Of a stretch of 64,000 nt of DNA, positions 56,611-64,000 are shown piece by piece. This DNA is from Actinomadura oligospora ATCC 43269. GTDB lineage: Bacteria > Actinomycetota > Actinomycetes > Streptosporangiales > Streptosporangiaceae. A program made the position numbers and the translations under genes. A model generated the notes under the pieces. That model saw nothing but the letters and a program-made list of their open reading frames with translations, was not told the DNA's origin and made no database searches. The stretch covers positions 62,001 through 126,000 of the forward strand of contig NZ_JADG01000021.1 in assembly GCF_000518265.1 (NCBI RefSeq), written 5' to 3'. Each line of letters begins with the position of its first letter. The first letter of the stretch is position 1.

Positions 56611-56652
56611 TTGGGCGGTCAGGCGTTGAGGTTGGGCGGTCAGGCGTTGAGG
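56611..56652 (-). repeat. 21-bp tandem duplication spanning a stop codon
   Basis: TTGGGCGGTCAGGCGTTGAG plus G occurs twice in perfect tandem (56611-56631 and 56632-56652). The second copy holds the last codons (YLNA) and stop of the response regulator gene; the first is an exact copy just downstream of the stop. Confidence 0.9.
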
Positions 56653-57278
56653 TAGGCGAGGACGGCGAGGACGCGGCGGTGGCCGCTGTCGGAGGGCGGC
56701 AGGCCGAGCTTGGCGAAGATCGCGCCGATGTGCTTGCCGACGGACCGCTCGGTGATCACCAGCGTGGTCGCGATCGTGGAGTTGTCCAGGCCCTGCGCCA
56801 TCAGGCCGAGCACCTCGCGCTCGCGCGGGGTGAGGGTGTTCAGCGGGTCCCGGCGGACGGACATGAGCTGCGCCACGACCTCGGGGTCCAGCGCGGTGCC
56901 GCCGGACACCACCCGGTCGAGCGCGTCGAGGAACTCGTCCACGCGGCCGATGCGGTCCTTCAGCAGGTAGCCGACCGCGCCGCCGCCGTCCGACAGCAGC
57001 TCGCCCGCGTAGGTCTCCTCGACGTACTGCGACAGCACCAGGATGGGCAGCCCCGGGATCGCCTTGCGCGCCTCGATCGCCGCCCGCAGGCCCTCGTCGC
57101 GGAAGCCCGGCGGCAGCCGGACGTCCAGGACGGCCGCGTCCGGACGGTGCTCCAGCAGCGCGGGGACGACCTCGGGCCCGGCCCCGACGGACGCCACGAC
57201 CTCGTGCCCGCCGGACTCCAGGAGCATGATCACGCCCTCCCGGAGCAGCACGTTGTCCTCGGCGATCACGATCCGCAC
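56640..57278 (-). CDS. NarL/LuxR-type response regulator
   Basis: A 212-residue regulator: receiver RIVIAEDNVLLREGVIMLLE, phospho-acceptor Asp in AAVLDVRLPP, Lys in GYLLKDRIG, and the LuxR helix-turn-helix LTPREREVLGLMAQGLDNST with SVGKHIGAIFAKL. GTG 57278 overlaps the kinase stop by 13 nt. Its stop codon lies in a perfect 21-bp tandem duplication. Together with the kinase it probably controls the divergent ABC exporter via the palindrome at 58558. Confidence 0.93.
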   Translation of the reverse strand: MRIVIAEDNVLLREGVIMLLESGGHEVVASVGAGPEVVPALLEHRPDAAVLDVRLPPGFRDEGLRAAIEARKAIPGLPILVLSQYVEETYAGELLSDGGGAVGYLLKDRIGRVDEFLDALDRVVSGGTALDPEVVAQLMSVRRDPLNTLTPREREVLGLMAQGLDNSTIATTLVITERSVGKHIGAIFAKLGLPPSDSGHRRVLAVLAYLNA

Positions 57279-58504
57279 GGCAGGTCCACCTCCAGGGTCG
57301 TGCCCCGCCCGTCGGGGCTGTCGATGCGGGTCACGCCGTCCAGGGCGGCGACGCGGCGGCGGATCCCGGCCAGGCCGCTGCCCCTCATCTCGTCCGCGCC
57401 GCCCTTGCCGTCGTCGGAGACGCGGACCCGCAGCAGCGGGCCGTCCCGGTGGACCGACACCTCGGCGCCGGCCGCGCCCGCGTGCTTGGCGACGTTGGTC
57501 AGGGCCTCGGCGACGACAAAGTAGGCGGCGGCCTCGACGGCGGCGGGGGCGCGCAGGCCGTCGGCCGGGACGTCCAGCCGGACGGGGATCGGCTGCGCAC
57601 CGGCGAGCGCGCGGACGGCCCCGCCGAGCCCCCGGTCGGACAGGATCGGCGGGTAGATGCCCCGGATCACCGTCCTGAGCTGCGTCAGCGCTTCCTCCAC
57701 GCCGTCCCGGGCGGCCAGGAACAGCTCCCGGGACGCGGCCGGGTCGGTCTCGAAGCGGCGGTCGGCGAGCCCGAGCCGCAGCGCGACCGCGACGAGCTGG
57801 GCCTGGGTGCCGTCGTGCAGGTCGCGCTCGATCCGGCGCAGCTCGGCGCCGTGCGCCTCCAGTGCCTCGGCGCGGGTCTCGGTCAGCTGCTCGACCCGGG
57901 CCCGGAGGTCGACGCGCTGACGCGGCGGCGACAGCAGCAGCGCGGCGAGGCGGGCCTGGCCGCTCGCCATCAGCGGGAGCAGCCACAGGGCGATGCAGAT
58001 GTACAGGGCCGTCTGGAGGAACGGCAGCGTGAGCGCCTGTTCCCAGGTGTGGAGCGGGACGAACGCCGACACCGAGCCGTCCGGGACGGCCCACCACCAC
58101 AGCGGTAGCGACAGCGAGTAGAGCACCGCCGGCCACATGAGCACCCCGAAGACGCCCCCGATGAAGCCGAGGACGCCGTGCAGGAGCAGCCAGGCCAGCG
58201 TGCGCCAGAGCGCCGGGGACCGCAACAGGCGCACCCCGTCCTCCAGGGCCGACCCGGTCGAGCGCGGCGGTTCGGGCGCGGCGATCTCGCGGCCCAGGTA
58301 CCGGGACGCGCGGCGGCGCTCGTACTCCGCCAGCCCAAGGACGGGACGCGCCAGCAGCGGCATCCACGGCAGCGCCACGATGACCGCGCCGAGCAGCAGC
58401 GTCAGCGGCACCAGGTAGAGGCCCATGAGTCCGGGCGCGGCGGTCGCCAGGCCCACCGCCAGATAGACGGTGGCGCCCCTCGATCGCCGCAGCTGCCGCC
58501 CCAT
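57266..58504 (-). CDS. Sensor histidine kinase (NarL-partner type)
   Basis: A 412-residue membrane kinase. Two N-terminal helices, a cytoplasmic loop, then about three to four more helices (to residue 205) make a sensor with a PspC-like or domain-of-unknown-function feel. The phospho-acceptor is RIERDLHDGTQAQLVAVALRLGLA, the ATPase domain has YFVVAEALTNVAKHAGA and GSGLAGIRRRVAALDG. ATG 58504 follows TACGGT by 7 nt, suggesting a leaderless transcript; ATG 58561 is the upstream alternative. Divergent from the ABC exporter genes. Confidence 0.9.
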   Translation of the reverse strand: MGRQLRRSRGATVYLAVGLATAAPGLMGLYLVPLTLLLGAVIVALPWMPLLARPVLGLAEYERRRASRYLGREIAAPEPPRSTGSALEDGVRLLRSPALWRTLAWLLLHGVLGFIGGVFGVLMWPAVLYSLSLPLWWWAVPDGSVSAFVPLHTWEQALTLPFLQTALYICIALWLLPLMASGQARLAALLLSPPRQRVDLRARVEQLTETRAEALEAHGAELRRIERDLHDGTQAQLVAVALRLGLADRRFETDPAASRELFLAARDGVEEALTQLRTVIRGIYPPILSDRGLGGAVRALAGAQPIPVRLDVPADGLRAPAAVEAAAYFVVAEALTNVAKHAGAAGAEVSVHRDGPLLRVRVSDDGKGGADEMRGSGLAGIRRRVAALDGVTRIDSPDGRGTTLEVDLPCGS

Positions 58505-58557
58505 ACAGATCACCGTATTCCACCTGGGAACGCCCTTGGACCGGGCCAGCCCCCGTC

Positions 58558-58583
58558 CCATGGTGTAGCTGGCTACACCATGG
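58558..58583. promoter_or_regulatory. Perfect 26-bp palindrome between the two-component and ABC operons
   Basis: CCATGGTGTAGC (58558-58569) and GCTACACCATGG (58572-58583) are perfect 12-bp arms around TG, midway between the divergent start codons. The form, long arms with a 2-bp centre, resembles sites of NarL-type regulators that control ABC exporters. The regulator at 56640 is the obvious candidate. Confidence 0.75.
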
Positions 58584-58637
58584 ATCCGGGGTCACGCCCT
58601 GATGGCGGACGATCTTCCGGTGCCTAGCGTCGATGAC

Positions 58638-59378
58638 GTGAACAGCGCGATGACCAGCATGCCCGCCGCACCGGCGGTGCGCCTCGACTCGGTGACCAGG
58701 GCCTACGGACAGGTGAGGGCGCTCGACGGCGTCTCCTGGGCCTTCCCTCCCGGCGGTTTCACCGCCGTGATGGGGCCGTCCGGCTCCGGAAAGAGCACCT
58801 TCCTCCAGTGCGCCTCCGGGCTCGACCGGCCGACCTCCGGGACGGTCTGGATCGGCGACACCGACCTCGGGCGGCTCCGGGAGGCCGCCCTGACCCGGCT
58901 TCGCCGCGAGCGGATCGGGTTCGTGTTCCAGGCGTTCAACCTCATCCCGTCCATGGACGTCGAGGAGAACGTCGCGCTGCCCCTGCGGCTCGGAGGCGGC
59001 CGGGTCGACCGGGACCGGATCGCCGCGGTGCTGGGCCGGGTCGGCCTCGCCGACCGGATGCGGAGCCGCCCGAGCGAGCTGTCCGGCGGGCAGCAGCAGC
59101 GCGTGGCGCTCGCCCGTGCCCTGGTGACCGAGCCCGAGGTCGTGTTCGCCGACGAGCCGACCGGGGCGCTCGACCCGCGCACCGCCCGCGAGGTGCTGCG
59201 CCTGATGCGCGAGGCCGTGGACGTGGCGGGCCAGACGGTCGTGCTGGTCACCCACGACCCGGTCGCCGCGTCCTGGGCCGACTCTGTGCTGTTCCTGGAC
59301 GGCGGCCGGATCGTGGAGGAACTGCGCTCCCCGACCGTCGCGTCCGTGCTGGCCCGTTGGGACGGGGTGGCCGCGTGA
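58638..59378 (+). CDS. ABC transporter ATP-binding protein (MacB/LolD-like)
   Basis: Cytoplasmic ATPase of 246 residues. Walker A is GPSGSGKSTFLQCASGLDRP, the Q loop is FVFQAFNLIPSMDVEENV, the signature is LSGGQQQRVALARAL, Walker B is VVFADEPTGALD and the switch His is in LVTHDP. GTG 58638 lies 7 nt after TAGCGT, a leaderless arrangement; an ATG at 58602 lies upstream of this box. The stop overlaps the permease start (GTGA). It energises the mechanotransmission-type permease that follows. Confidence 0.93.
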   Translation: MNSAMTSMPAAPAVRLDSVTRAYGQVRALDGVSWAFPPGGFTAVMGPSGSGKSTFLQCASGLDRPTSGTVWIGDTDLGRLREAALTRLRRERIGFVFQAFNLIPSMDVEENVALPLRLGGGRVDRDRIAAVLGRVGLADRMRSRPSELSGGQQQRVALARALVTEPEVVFADEPTGALDPRTAREVLRLMREAVDVAGQTVVLVTHDPVAASWADSVLFLDGGRIVEELRSPTVASVLARWDGVAA

Positions 59379-61768
59379 GGCCCCGCCGCTCCGACTTCCA
59401 GGGCGCGTCCCTGGGCGTCTTCGTGACCCTCCTGCTCGCGACCGTGCTGGTCGGGGCGTTCGGCGTGCTGCTGGAGTCGGGTCTCCGCGCGCACGCCCCC
59501 ACCGAGCGGTACCAGGCGGCGCGGGCGGTCGTCACCACGCCCGCCCGCGTCGGGCTCCTGACCAAGGAAGTGGGCTCGAAGCCCAAGATGAAGTACCGGC
59601 CGAGGACCGAGCTGCCGCGCATCCCCGTGTCGGCCGCCGACCGCCTCCGGCAGGTGCCAGGTGTCCGGGCGGTCGTCGCGGACGTGTCGTTCCCGCTCGT
59701 GACCGCCTCCGGCCCCTCCGCCGGGGCCGTCCTCTCCGGTCACGGCTGGGATTCGGCCGCGCTGGGCCGCATCGCGCCGTCCTCCGGACGGGCTCCGCAG
59801 GCGCCCGACGAGGTCGTGCTGCCCGCGTCCGCCGGAGCGAAGGTCGGCCAGGCGGTCAGGCTCCAGGCGAACGGCGCGCCCACGGTGTACCGCGTCACCG
59901 GCCTGGTCGGCTCGGGTCCGGCCGCGGCGTACTTCGCTCCGGGCACGGCTGCCGAGCTGAGCGGCCACCCGGGATCCGCCTCCGCGCTCGGCGTCCTCGC
60001 CGACCACGACGCCAAGATCGGCGACCTGCGTGCCGCCGCGCCCGGACTGACCGTCCTGACCGGTTCGGCGCGCGGCGACGCCGAGGACCCGTCGGTCGCC
60101 GCCGTCCGGCCCGACATGATCGAACTCGCCTCGGGAGTCGGCGGAACGTCGCTGATGGCCGCGCTGATCGTGGTCGGCGGCCTGCTCGGGCTCCAGGCAC
60201 GCCGCCGGTCCCGCGAGTACGCACTGCTCCGCGCCGTCGGCGCGACGCCGGGCCAGGTGCGCGGACGCGTCGTCCAGGAGGCCCTCCGGACGGCGCTGCC
60301 CGCCGCCGCCATCGGCGGGGCCCTGTCGCTCGCCGCCGGAGCCGCCCTGCACGCCGCGATGCGCGACAAGGGCGTGCTGCCGCCCGGTTTCGCCCTCGCG
60401 CTGAGCCCGCTGCCCGCCCTCGCCTCGCTCGCGATCACCCTGGTCGCCACCCTGCTGGTGGCGCTCCTGGCCTCGCTGCGCGTGTCGGGGGTCCGGCCCG
60501 CGCAGGCCCTCGGCGAGACCGCCGCCGACCCGTCCGGGGTCGCCCGCTGGCGGGTCATCGCGGGGGCGCTGCTGGTGGCGGCCGGGCTGAGCACCCTCGG
60601 ACTCTCCCTGAAGACGTCCGGGGCGGTCGCGGCGGCCTCGCTCAGCGGCATGATCATGTCGCTGATGATCGGCGTCGCGTTCCTCTCGCCGCTCATCGCC
60701 CGGCTCGGCGCGCAGGTCCTGGGCGGCGTCGTGGCCCTGCTCGCGCCCGTCACCGGACGGCTCGCACGGCAGGCCGCCGCGTCCGCCGCCCCGCGCGCGG
60801 GCGCGGTGCTGACACCGGTCGCGCTCGTCATCGCGTTCGCGCTGGTGCAGCTGACCGGCGTCGCGACGATCATGGACGCGACGTCCGCGCAGGCGAGCGC
60901 CGCCAACCGCGCCGACCGGATGCTCGTGTCGTCCGGGCCGGGCGTGCCGTCCGGGGCCGCCGAGGCCGTCCGGGGCGTCCCCGGGGTGACGGCCGTGACA
61001 CCGGTCCACCGCACGACCGTGGTCATGCCGGTGCGCGAGGTGGGCGATGTCGAGCTGCGTTCGTACCCCGCCCGCGGCCTCGGCGCGGACGCGTCCAAGA
61101 CCGTCGACGCCAAGACCACCAAGGGCGGCCTCGACGCGCTCACCGGCACGTCCGTCGCCCTCAGCAAGGACGTCGCGGGCGGCGCGAGGATCGGCTCGTC
61201 CCGCACGCTCTTCCTCGGCGACGGCACCAAGATCAACGCCCGCGTCGTCGCCGTCTACGAGCGCGGCCTCGGCCTCGGTGACATCCTGCTCCCCCGCGAC
61301 CTGGTCGCCGCGCACACCGGCTCGCCGCTGGACGACCACGTCCTCGTCCGCTGCTCCGGGCCGTGCTCGCCCGAAACGCTGCGCGCGCTCGACGCGGTCG
61401 CCGCCCGCTTCACCGGCGTGCGCGCCGTGGACCGCGCGGCGTTCGGCGAGGCGACCTCGCGCGAACTGCGCACGCAGGAGTTCCTCAGCCAGATCATCGT
61501 GGCGGCGATCGGCGGGTTCGTCCTGGTCGGCGTCGTCACCACCCGGCTCCTCGCGGTCGCCTCGCGCCGCCGCGAGCTCACGCTGCTCCACAAGGTCGGC
61601 GCGACCCGCGCGCAGGTGCGCGGCTCGGTCCGGCTCGAGGGCGTGATCGTGCTCGGCACCGGCGCCATCACCGGCCTCGCGGTCGCGGCCCTGGCCACCG
61701 TGGCCCTCGCGATGTTCGTCACCGGGACGCCCGTCCCCTCCCCGCCGTCCCTCCCCTTCGTCCACTGA
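59375..61768 (+). CDS. FtsX-like ABC permease
   Basis: A 797-residue permease with two FtsX-like domains. Helix 1 (GVFVTLLLATVLVGAFGVLLESG), a large extracellular domain (about 35-240), a three-helix bundle with QARRRSREYALLRAVGATPGQVRG, a second extracellular domain (about 510-690) and a final three-helix set with RRRELTLLHKVGATRAQVRGS. This is the MacB-like two-copy actinomycete form that exports peptides, lipoproteins or antibiotics. It is translationally coupled to the ATPase. Its stop codon lies in a 14-bp tandem duplication. Confidence 0.92.
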   Translation: MRPRRSDFQGASLGVFVTLLLATVLVGAFGVLLESGLRAHAPTERYQAARAVVTTPARVGLLTKEVGSKPKMKYRPRTELPRIPVSAADRLRQVPGVRAVVADVSFPLVTASGPSAGAVLSGHGWDSAALGRIAPSSGRAPQAPDEVVLPASAGAKVGQAVRLQANGAPTVYRVTGLVGSGPAAAYFAPGTAAELSGHPGSASALGVLADHDAKIGDLRAAAPGLTVLTGSARGDAEDPSVAAVRPDMIELASGVGGTSLMAALIVVGGLLGLQARRRSREYALLRAVGATPGQVRGRVVQEALRTALPAAAIGGALSLAAGAALHAAMRDKGVLPPGFALALSPLPALASLAITLVATLLVALLASLRVSGVRPAQALGETAADPSGVARWRVIAGALLVAAGLSTLGLSLKTSGAVAAASLSGMIMSLMIGVAFLSPLIARLGAQVLGGVVALLAPVTGRLARQAAASAAPRAGAVLTPVALVIAFALVQLTGVATIMDATSAQASAANRADRMLVSSGPGVPSGAAEAVRGVPGVTAVTPVHRTTVVMPVREVGDVELRSYPARGLGADASKTVDAKTTKGGLDALTGTSVALSKDVAGGARIGSSRTLFLGDGTKINARVVAVYERGLGLGDILLPRDLVAAHTGSPLDDHVLVRCSGPCSPETLRALDAVAARFTGVRAVDRAAFGEATSRELRTQEFLSQIIVAAIGGFVLVGVVTTRLLAVASRRRELTLLHKVGATRAQVRGSVRLEGVIVLGTGAITGLAVAALATVALAMFVTGTPVPSPPSLPFVH

Positions 61769-61784
61769 GATTCGTCCACTGAGA
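61757..61784 (+). repeat. 14-bp tandem duplication spanning a stop codon
   Basis: TTCGTCCACTGAGA occurs at 61757-61770 and 61771-61784. The first copy holds the permease stop TGA (61766-61768); the second repeats the Val-His-stop context just downstream. Confidence 0.9.
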
Positions 61785-61797
61785 AAGGACCGCCTCG

Positions 61798-61968
61798 ATG
61801 AGCGCGAGCACCCGCTGGACGCTGTTCGTCATGCTGCTGACCGTGAACGTCGTCTACCAGTTGGTGTACCCCAACACCTGGCACCAGATCGCCGTCAGCT
61901 CCCTCACCGGCCTCGGTCTGATCGGGCTTCTGATCGAATACCTCGCCCGCGGCCGTCGGGAGCGGTGA
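61798..61968 (+). CDS. Small membrane protein, 56 residues, downstream of the ABC permease
   Basis: ATG 61798, with AAAGGA about 8 nt upstream, encodes a 56-residue protein of two hydrophobic helices (WTLFVMLLTVNVVYQLVY and SLTGLGLIGLLIEYL) and a basic tail RGRRER. It lies 29 nt after the permease and is probably the third gene of the exporter operon. I recognise no family; it could be an accessory or immunity-type subunit of the exporter, which is inference from position. Confidence 0.65.
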   Translation: MSASTRWTLFVMLLTVNVVYQLVYPNTWHQIAVSSLTGLGLIGLLIEYLARGRRER

Positions 61969-62053
61969 ACCGTGCGCGTGCCCGCGCGGTCGCCGTTACG
62001 ATCCTGGAGTGCCAAGATCGGTGTTGGCACGAATTGGACCGGAACGGCGTGAT

Positions 62054-62890
62054 ATGGACGACCTGGACCTCGACCTCCGAGAGCGGCTGCCGGGAGACCT
62101 CCCGAAGCTCTTCCCCGACGGCGACGCGGAGCGCGCCCTGTCGGTGGCGCTCCCGCCCGGGGACGTCGTCTGGCCCGATCCCGGCTACCCGCAGCGGCAG
62201 TTCATCCGCGCGCCCGCGTTCTGGGTGAGCGACGACCCGGTCGACGCCGGGCTGTGGGCACGAGTGCGCGCCGAGCACCCGCGCTCCGGGCTCTGGCCGG
62301 TGCTGCTGGACGAGTCGGACCAGCCCTGGTCGGCCGGGCAGGTCGCCCCCGAGCCGGTCGCCGAGATCGGCAACTACGAGCCCGCCGCGTTCATGTACGA
62401 GGTGTGGAGCGACTACGCCGAGCAGGCCGCCGCGGAGGACTTCAAGGACCTGGAGCCCTACGGGCGGCACTGCCCCGGCCCGGCCCCCTCCGGCCCCCAC
62501 CTGGACGACCCGGACGCCGCCGCCGACCGGCACGCCCGCGTCCTCGCCGCGCGCGGCATGTCGCTCGGCCTGGTCGCGGTCGACCGGGGCGCGGACGTGC
62601 TCGCCGCGATCGGCTGGCAGGGGGCGCTGAACCACAACGAGTGGACCGCCCCGCTCGCCGCCGTCGTCCGCGGCTGGGAGGACCGGTTCGGCGCGCGCGT
62701 CGTCGGACTCGGCTTCAACACCCTCGAGCTGAGCGTCGCCTCGCCGCCGGTCACCACCCGGCACGCCGTCCAGGTCGCCGCCGAGCACTGGGCGTTCTGC
62801 CCCGACATCCTCTTCCAGGGCCCCGGCACGCTCGCCGGATACGCCGAGGAGATCCGCGGCAAGACCTGGTGGTCCTTCTGGTGGGACTGA
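62054..62890 (+). CDS. DUF4253 domain protein
   Basis: A 278-residue cytoplasmic protein with the DUF4253 C-terminal domain: ALNHNEWTAPLAAVVRGWEDRFGARVVGLGFNTLELSVASPP and HAVQVAAEHWAFCPDILFQG. The N-terminal half is less conserved and acidic. No function is known for the family, which often occurs near toxin or immunity genes; no toxin is visible here. ATG 62054 has GGAACGG upstream; an in-frame GTG at 62009 is possible. The stretch to the next gene is about 140 nt. Confidence 0.8.
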   Translation: MDDLDLDLRERLPGDLPKLFPDGDAERALSVALPPGDVVWPDPGYPQRQFIRAPAFWVSDDPVDAGLWARVRAEHPRSGLWPVLLDESDQPWSAGQVAPEPVAEIGNYEPAAFMYEVWSDYAEQAAAEDFKDLEPYGRHCPGPAPSGPHLDDPDAAADRHARVLAARGMSLGLVAVDRGADVLAAIGWQGALNHNEWTAPLAAVVRGWEDRFGARVVGLGFNTLELSVASPPVTTRHAVQVAAEHWAFCPDILFQGPGTLAGYAEEIRGKTWWSFWWD

Positions 62891-63033
62891 ACTGCCGGAG
62901 CCGACGTGGCGGGGACGACCTCGCGAGACTGACACTCCGTCTCCGGTGACACGGACGTCCACCACTGGATCACACGCCGCCTGACTGTCTACGATGCCCG
63001 TCTTGGCGGGATTCATGAAGAACGGCGGTCAGG

Positions 63034-64000
63034 GTGCGCTGGACGGGACGCGGGCACGGCCCCAGTCGGAAGCGCGGGCGAAGCCCACAGCGGGGACGCG
63101 GCCACGGTCACGAGCGAAGAACGCGTGACCGCGCGCTTCCCGTCGTGGTCGGCACGGCCGTCACGGCCACGCTCGCCGCCAACATCGGCGTGGTCGTCTC
63201 CGGCATCGCCTCCCCCTCCTCCGAGCAGAACAGGTCCGGCCGCCTGGTCGCCGTCGCCGACGGAGCCGTCCCCAAGCCGCCCACGGTCGCGCCGCTGACC
63301 CGCACCCTCACCCCCCACCTGCTCGTCGCCGGGACCGGCACGCTGCCGCCCGACGCCGTGGCGAGGGTGCGCGCGCTGAAGGGCGTCGCCGGAGCGACCG
63401 TCGTGGACGCCGCGCGCGCCCAGGTCGCCGGACGGCAGGTCGGGCTGCTCGGCGTCGACCCGTCCGACTTCCGCGCCTTCGTGCCGAAGCAGAGCGGCGC
63501 GTCCGACCAGCTCTGGCAGACGGTCGCGACCGGCGGCCTCGCCGTCTCCTTCACCATGTCCCAGGAAGGCTCGGTGCCGCTCGGCCAGGTCGTCCCGGCG
63601 GGCAGCGCGTCGCACCCCGGACGGCTCCGCGTCGCCGCCTACGCCGCCCTCGGCATCGACGACGTGGACGCGGTCGTGTCACGCGCCCAGGCGCGTTCCC
63701 TGGGCATGCCCGACGGCAACGCGCTGCTGCTCAGCGCCCCGAAACTCGACGCCGGCAAGCTGCAGAAGCAGTTGAGGCGCATCCTCCCGAAGGGGACGAA
63801 GTTCGCGGCCCTCAACGCCCCGTCCGCGCCCGCCCGGACCACGACGCCGCGCTCGCAGCCGCAGGTGTCCGGACGCCCCGACGGCGTCTCCACCGCCCGC
63901 TCCCTGATCACCGGCAACACCGTCACCCCGACCATGCGGGACCTCGTGCTGGAGATCGACGGCGCCTTCGGGCCGTTCCCGACGATCGGCTGCTACCGCT
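63034..64000 (+). CDS. Secreted protein of unknown function, cut by the window end
   Basis: The frame runs open to the window end (322 codons visible). After a strongly basic start comes one hydrophobic segment (VVVGTAVTATLAANIGVVVSG), then a large extracellular domain, and DGAFGPFPTIGCYR at the edge. That last motif resembles the start of a C-terminal domain found in actinomycete cell-wall hydrolase-like proteins (weak recall). GTG 63034 is the only start in frame after the TGA at 63016. The ATG at 63015 in another frame gives a more natural N-terminus (MKNGGQGALDGTRARP) that stops at 63126, so a frameshift in the 5' part is possible. Confidence 0.6.
   Translation, partial: MRWTGRGHGPSRKRGRSPQRGRGHGHERRTRDRALPVVVGTAVTATLAANIGVVVSGIASPSSEQNRSGRLVAVADGAVPKPPTVAPLTRTLTPHLLVAGTGTLPPDAVARVRALKGVAGATVVDAARAQVAGRQVGLLGVDPSDFRAFVPKQSGASDQLWQTVATGGLAVSFTMSQEGSVPLGQVVPAGSASHPGRLRVAAYAALGIDDVDAVVSRAQARSLGMPDGNALLLSAPKLDAGKLQKQLRRILPKGTKFAALNAPSAPARTTTPRSQPQVSGRPDGVSTARSLITGNTVTPTMRDLVLEIDGAFGPFPTIGCYR

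Overview
The window reads as chromosomal DNA of a high-GC actinomycete. Codons are strongly biased to G/C in third position, starts are often GTG, and genes in operons frequently overlap by ATGA or GTGA. The gene order from the left edge to about 25.5 kb (rel, apt, secF, secD, yajC, ruvB, ruvA, ruvC, yebC, pdxT, pdxS, pimA, acyltransferase, pgsA, EF-G-like, HIT, thrS) is the core block I recall from Streptomyces and, in part, Mycobacterium. The accessory content is compatible with a Thermomonosporaceae-type organism such as Actinomadura, but that family assignment is inference.

Region 1 (1-25.7 kb) is housekeeping: stringent response, adenine salvage, Sec translocon accessory proteins, Holliday-junction processing, PLP synthesis, phosphatidylinositol mannoside synthesis, an EF-G paralogue, a NodB-type deacetylase, an Ap4A-type HIT enzyme and threonyl-tRNA synthetase. 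Readable control signals include a SigR-like promoter before rel, a sigma70-like promoter before yajC, and a Thr-codon leader peptide plus terminator hairpin before thrS.

Region 2 (25.9-37.2 kb) is more variable. A sugar-porter gene and a histidine kinase are followed by a block of visibly lower GC. It holds a cysteine-rich orphan, two possible small genes, a frameshifted CPCC-type gene, an MMPL transporter with its own kinase/regulator pair, and a flavin monooxygenase divergent from a TetR regulator. A NarL-type regulator without a kinase follows at 36.57 kb; it may be the partner of the kinase at 27.5 kb, separated by this block.

Region 3 (37.2-44.8 kb) holds a quinone oxidoreductase, an SDR with a GGR(A/T) repeat expansion, an acyl-CoA dehydrogenase with a TetR regulator and a clear palindromic operator, a secreted alpha/beta hydrolase, a ThrE-type exporter and a small luciferase-like-domain protein.

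Region 4 (44.9-56.5 kb) is a near-complete kynurenine / 3-hydroxyanthranilate meta-type degradation cluster on the minus strand. In order of transcription it encodes aminomuconate-semialdehyde dehydrogenase, oxopentenoate hydratase, oxalocrotonate decarboxylase, aminomuconate deaminase, 3-hydroxyanthranilate dioxygenase, ACMS decarboxylase, a carboxylesterase, acetaldehyde dehydrogenase, hydroxyoxovalerate aldolase and kynureninase. A divergent LysR gene and a kynurenine-formamidase-like hydrolase sit at its upstream end. Together they would convert formylkynurenine-derived 3-hydroxyanthranilate to pyruvate and acetyl-CoA; the tryptophan dioxygenase and kynurenine monooxygenase are not in the window.

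Region 5 (56.6-64 kb) holds a two-component system divergent from a MacB-like ABC exporter across a perfect 12-bp-arm palindrome, a tiny membrane protein, a DUF4253 protein and the 5' part of a secreted protein cut by the window edge. Several genes have short tandem duplications that span their stop codons.
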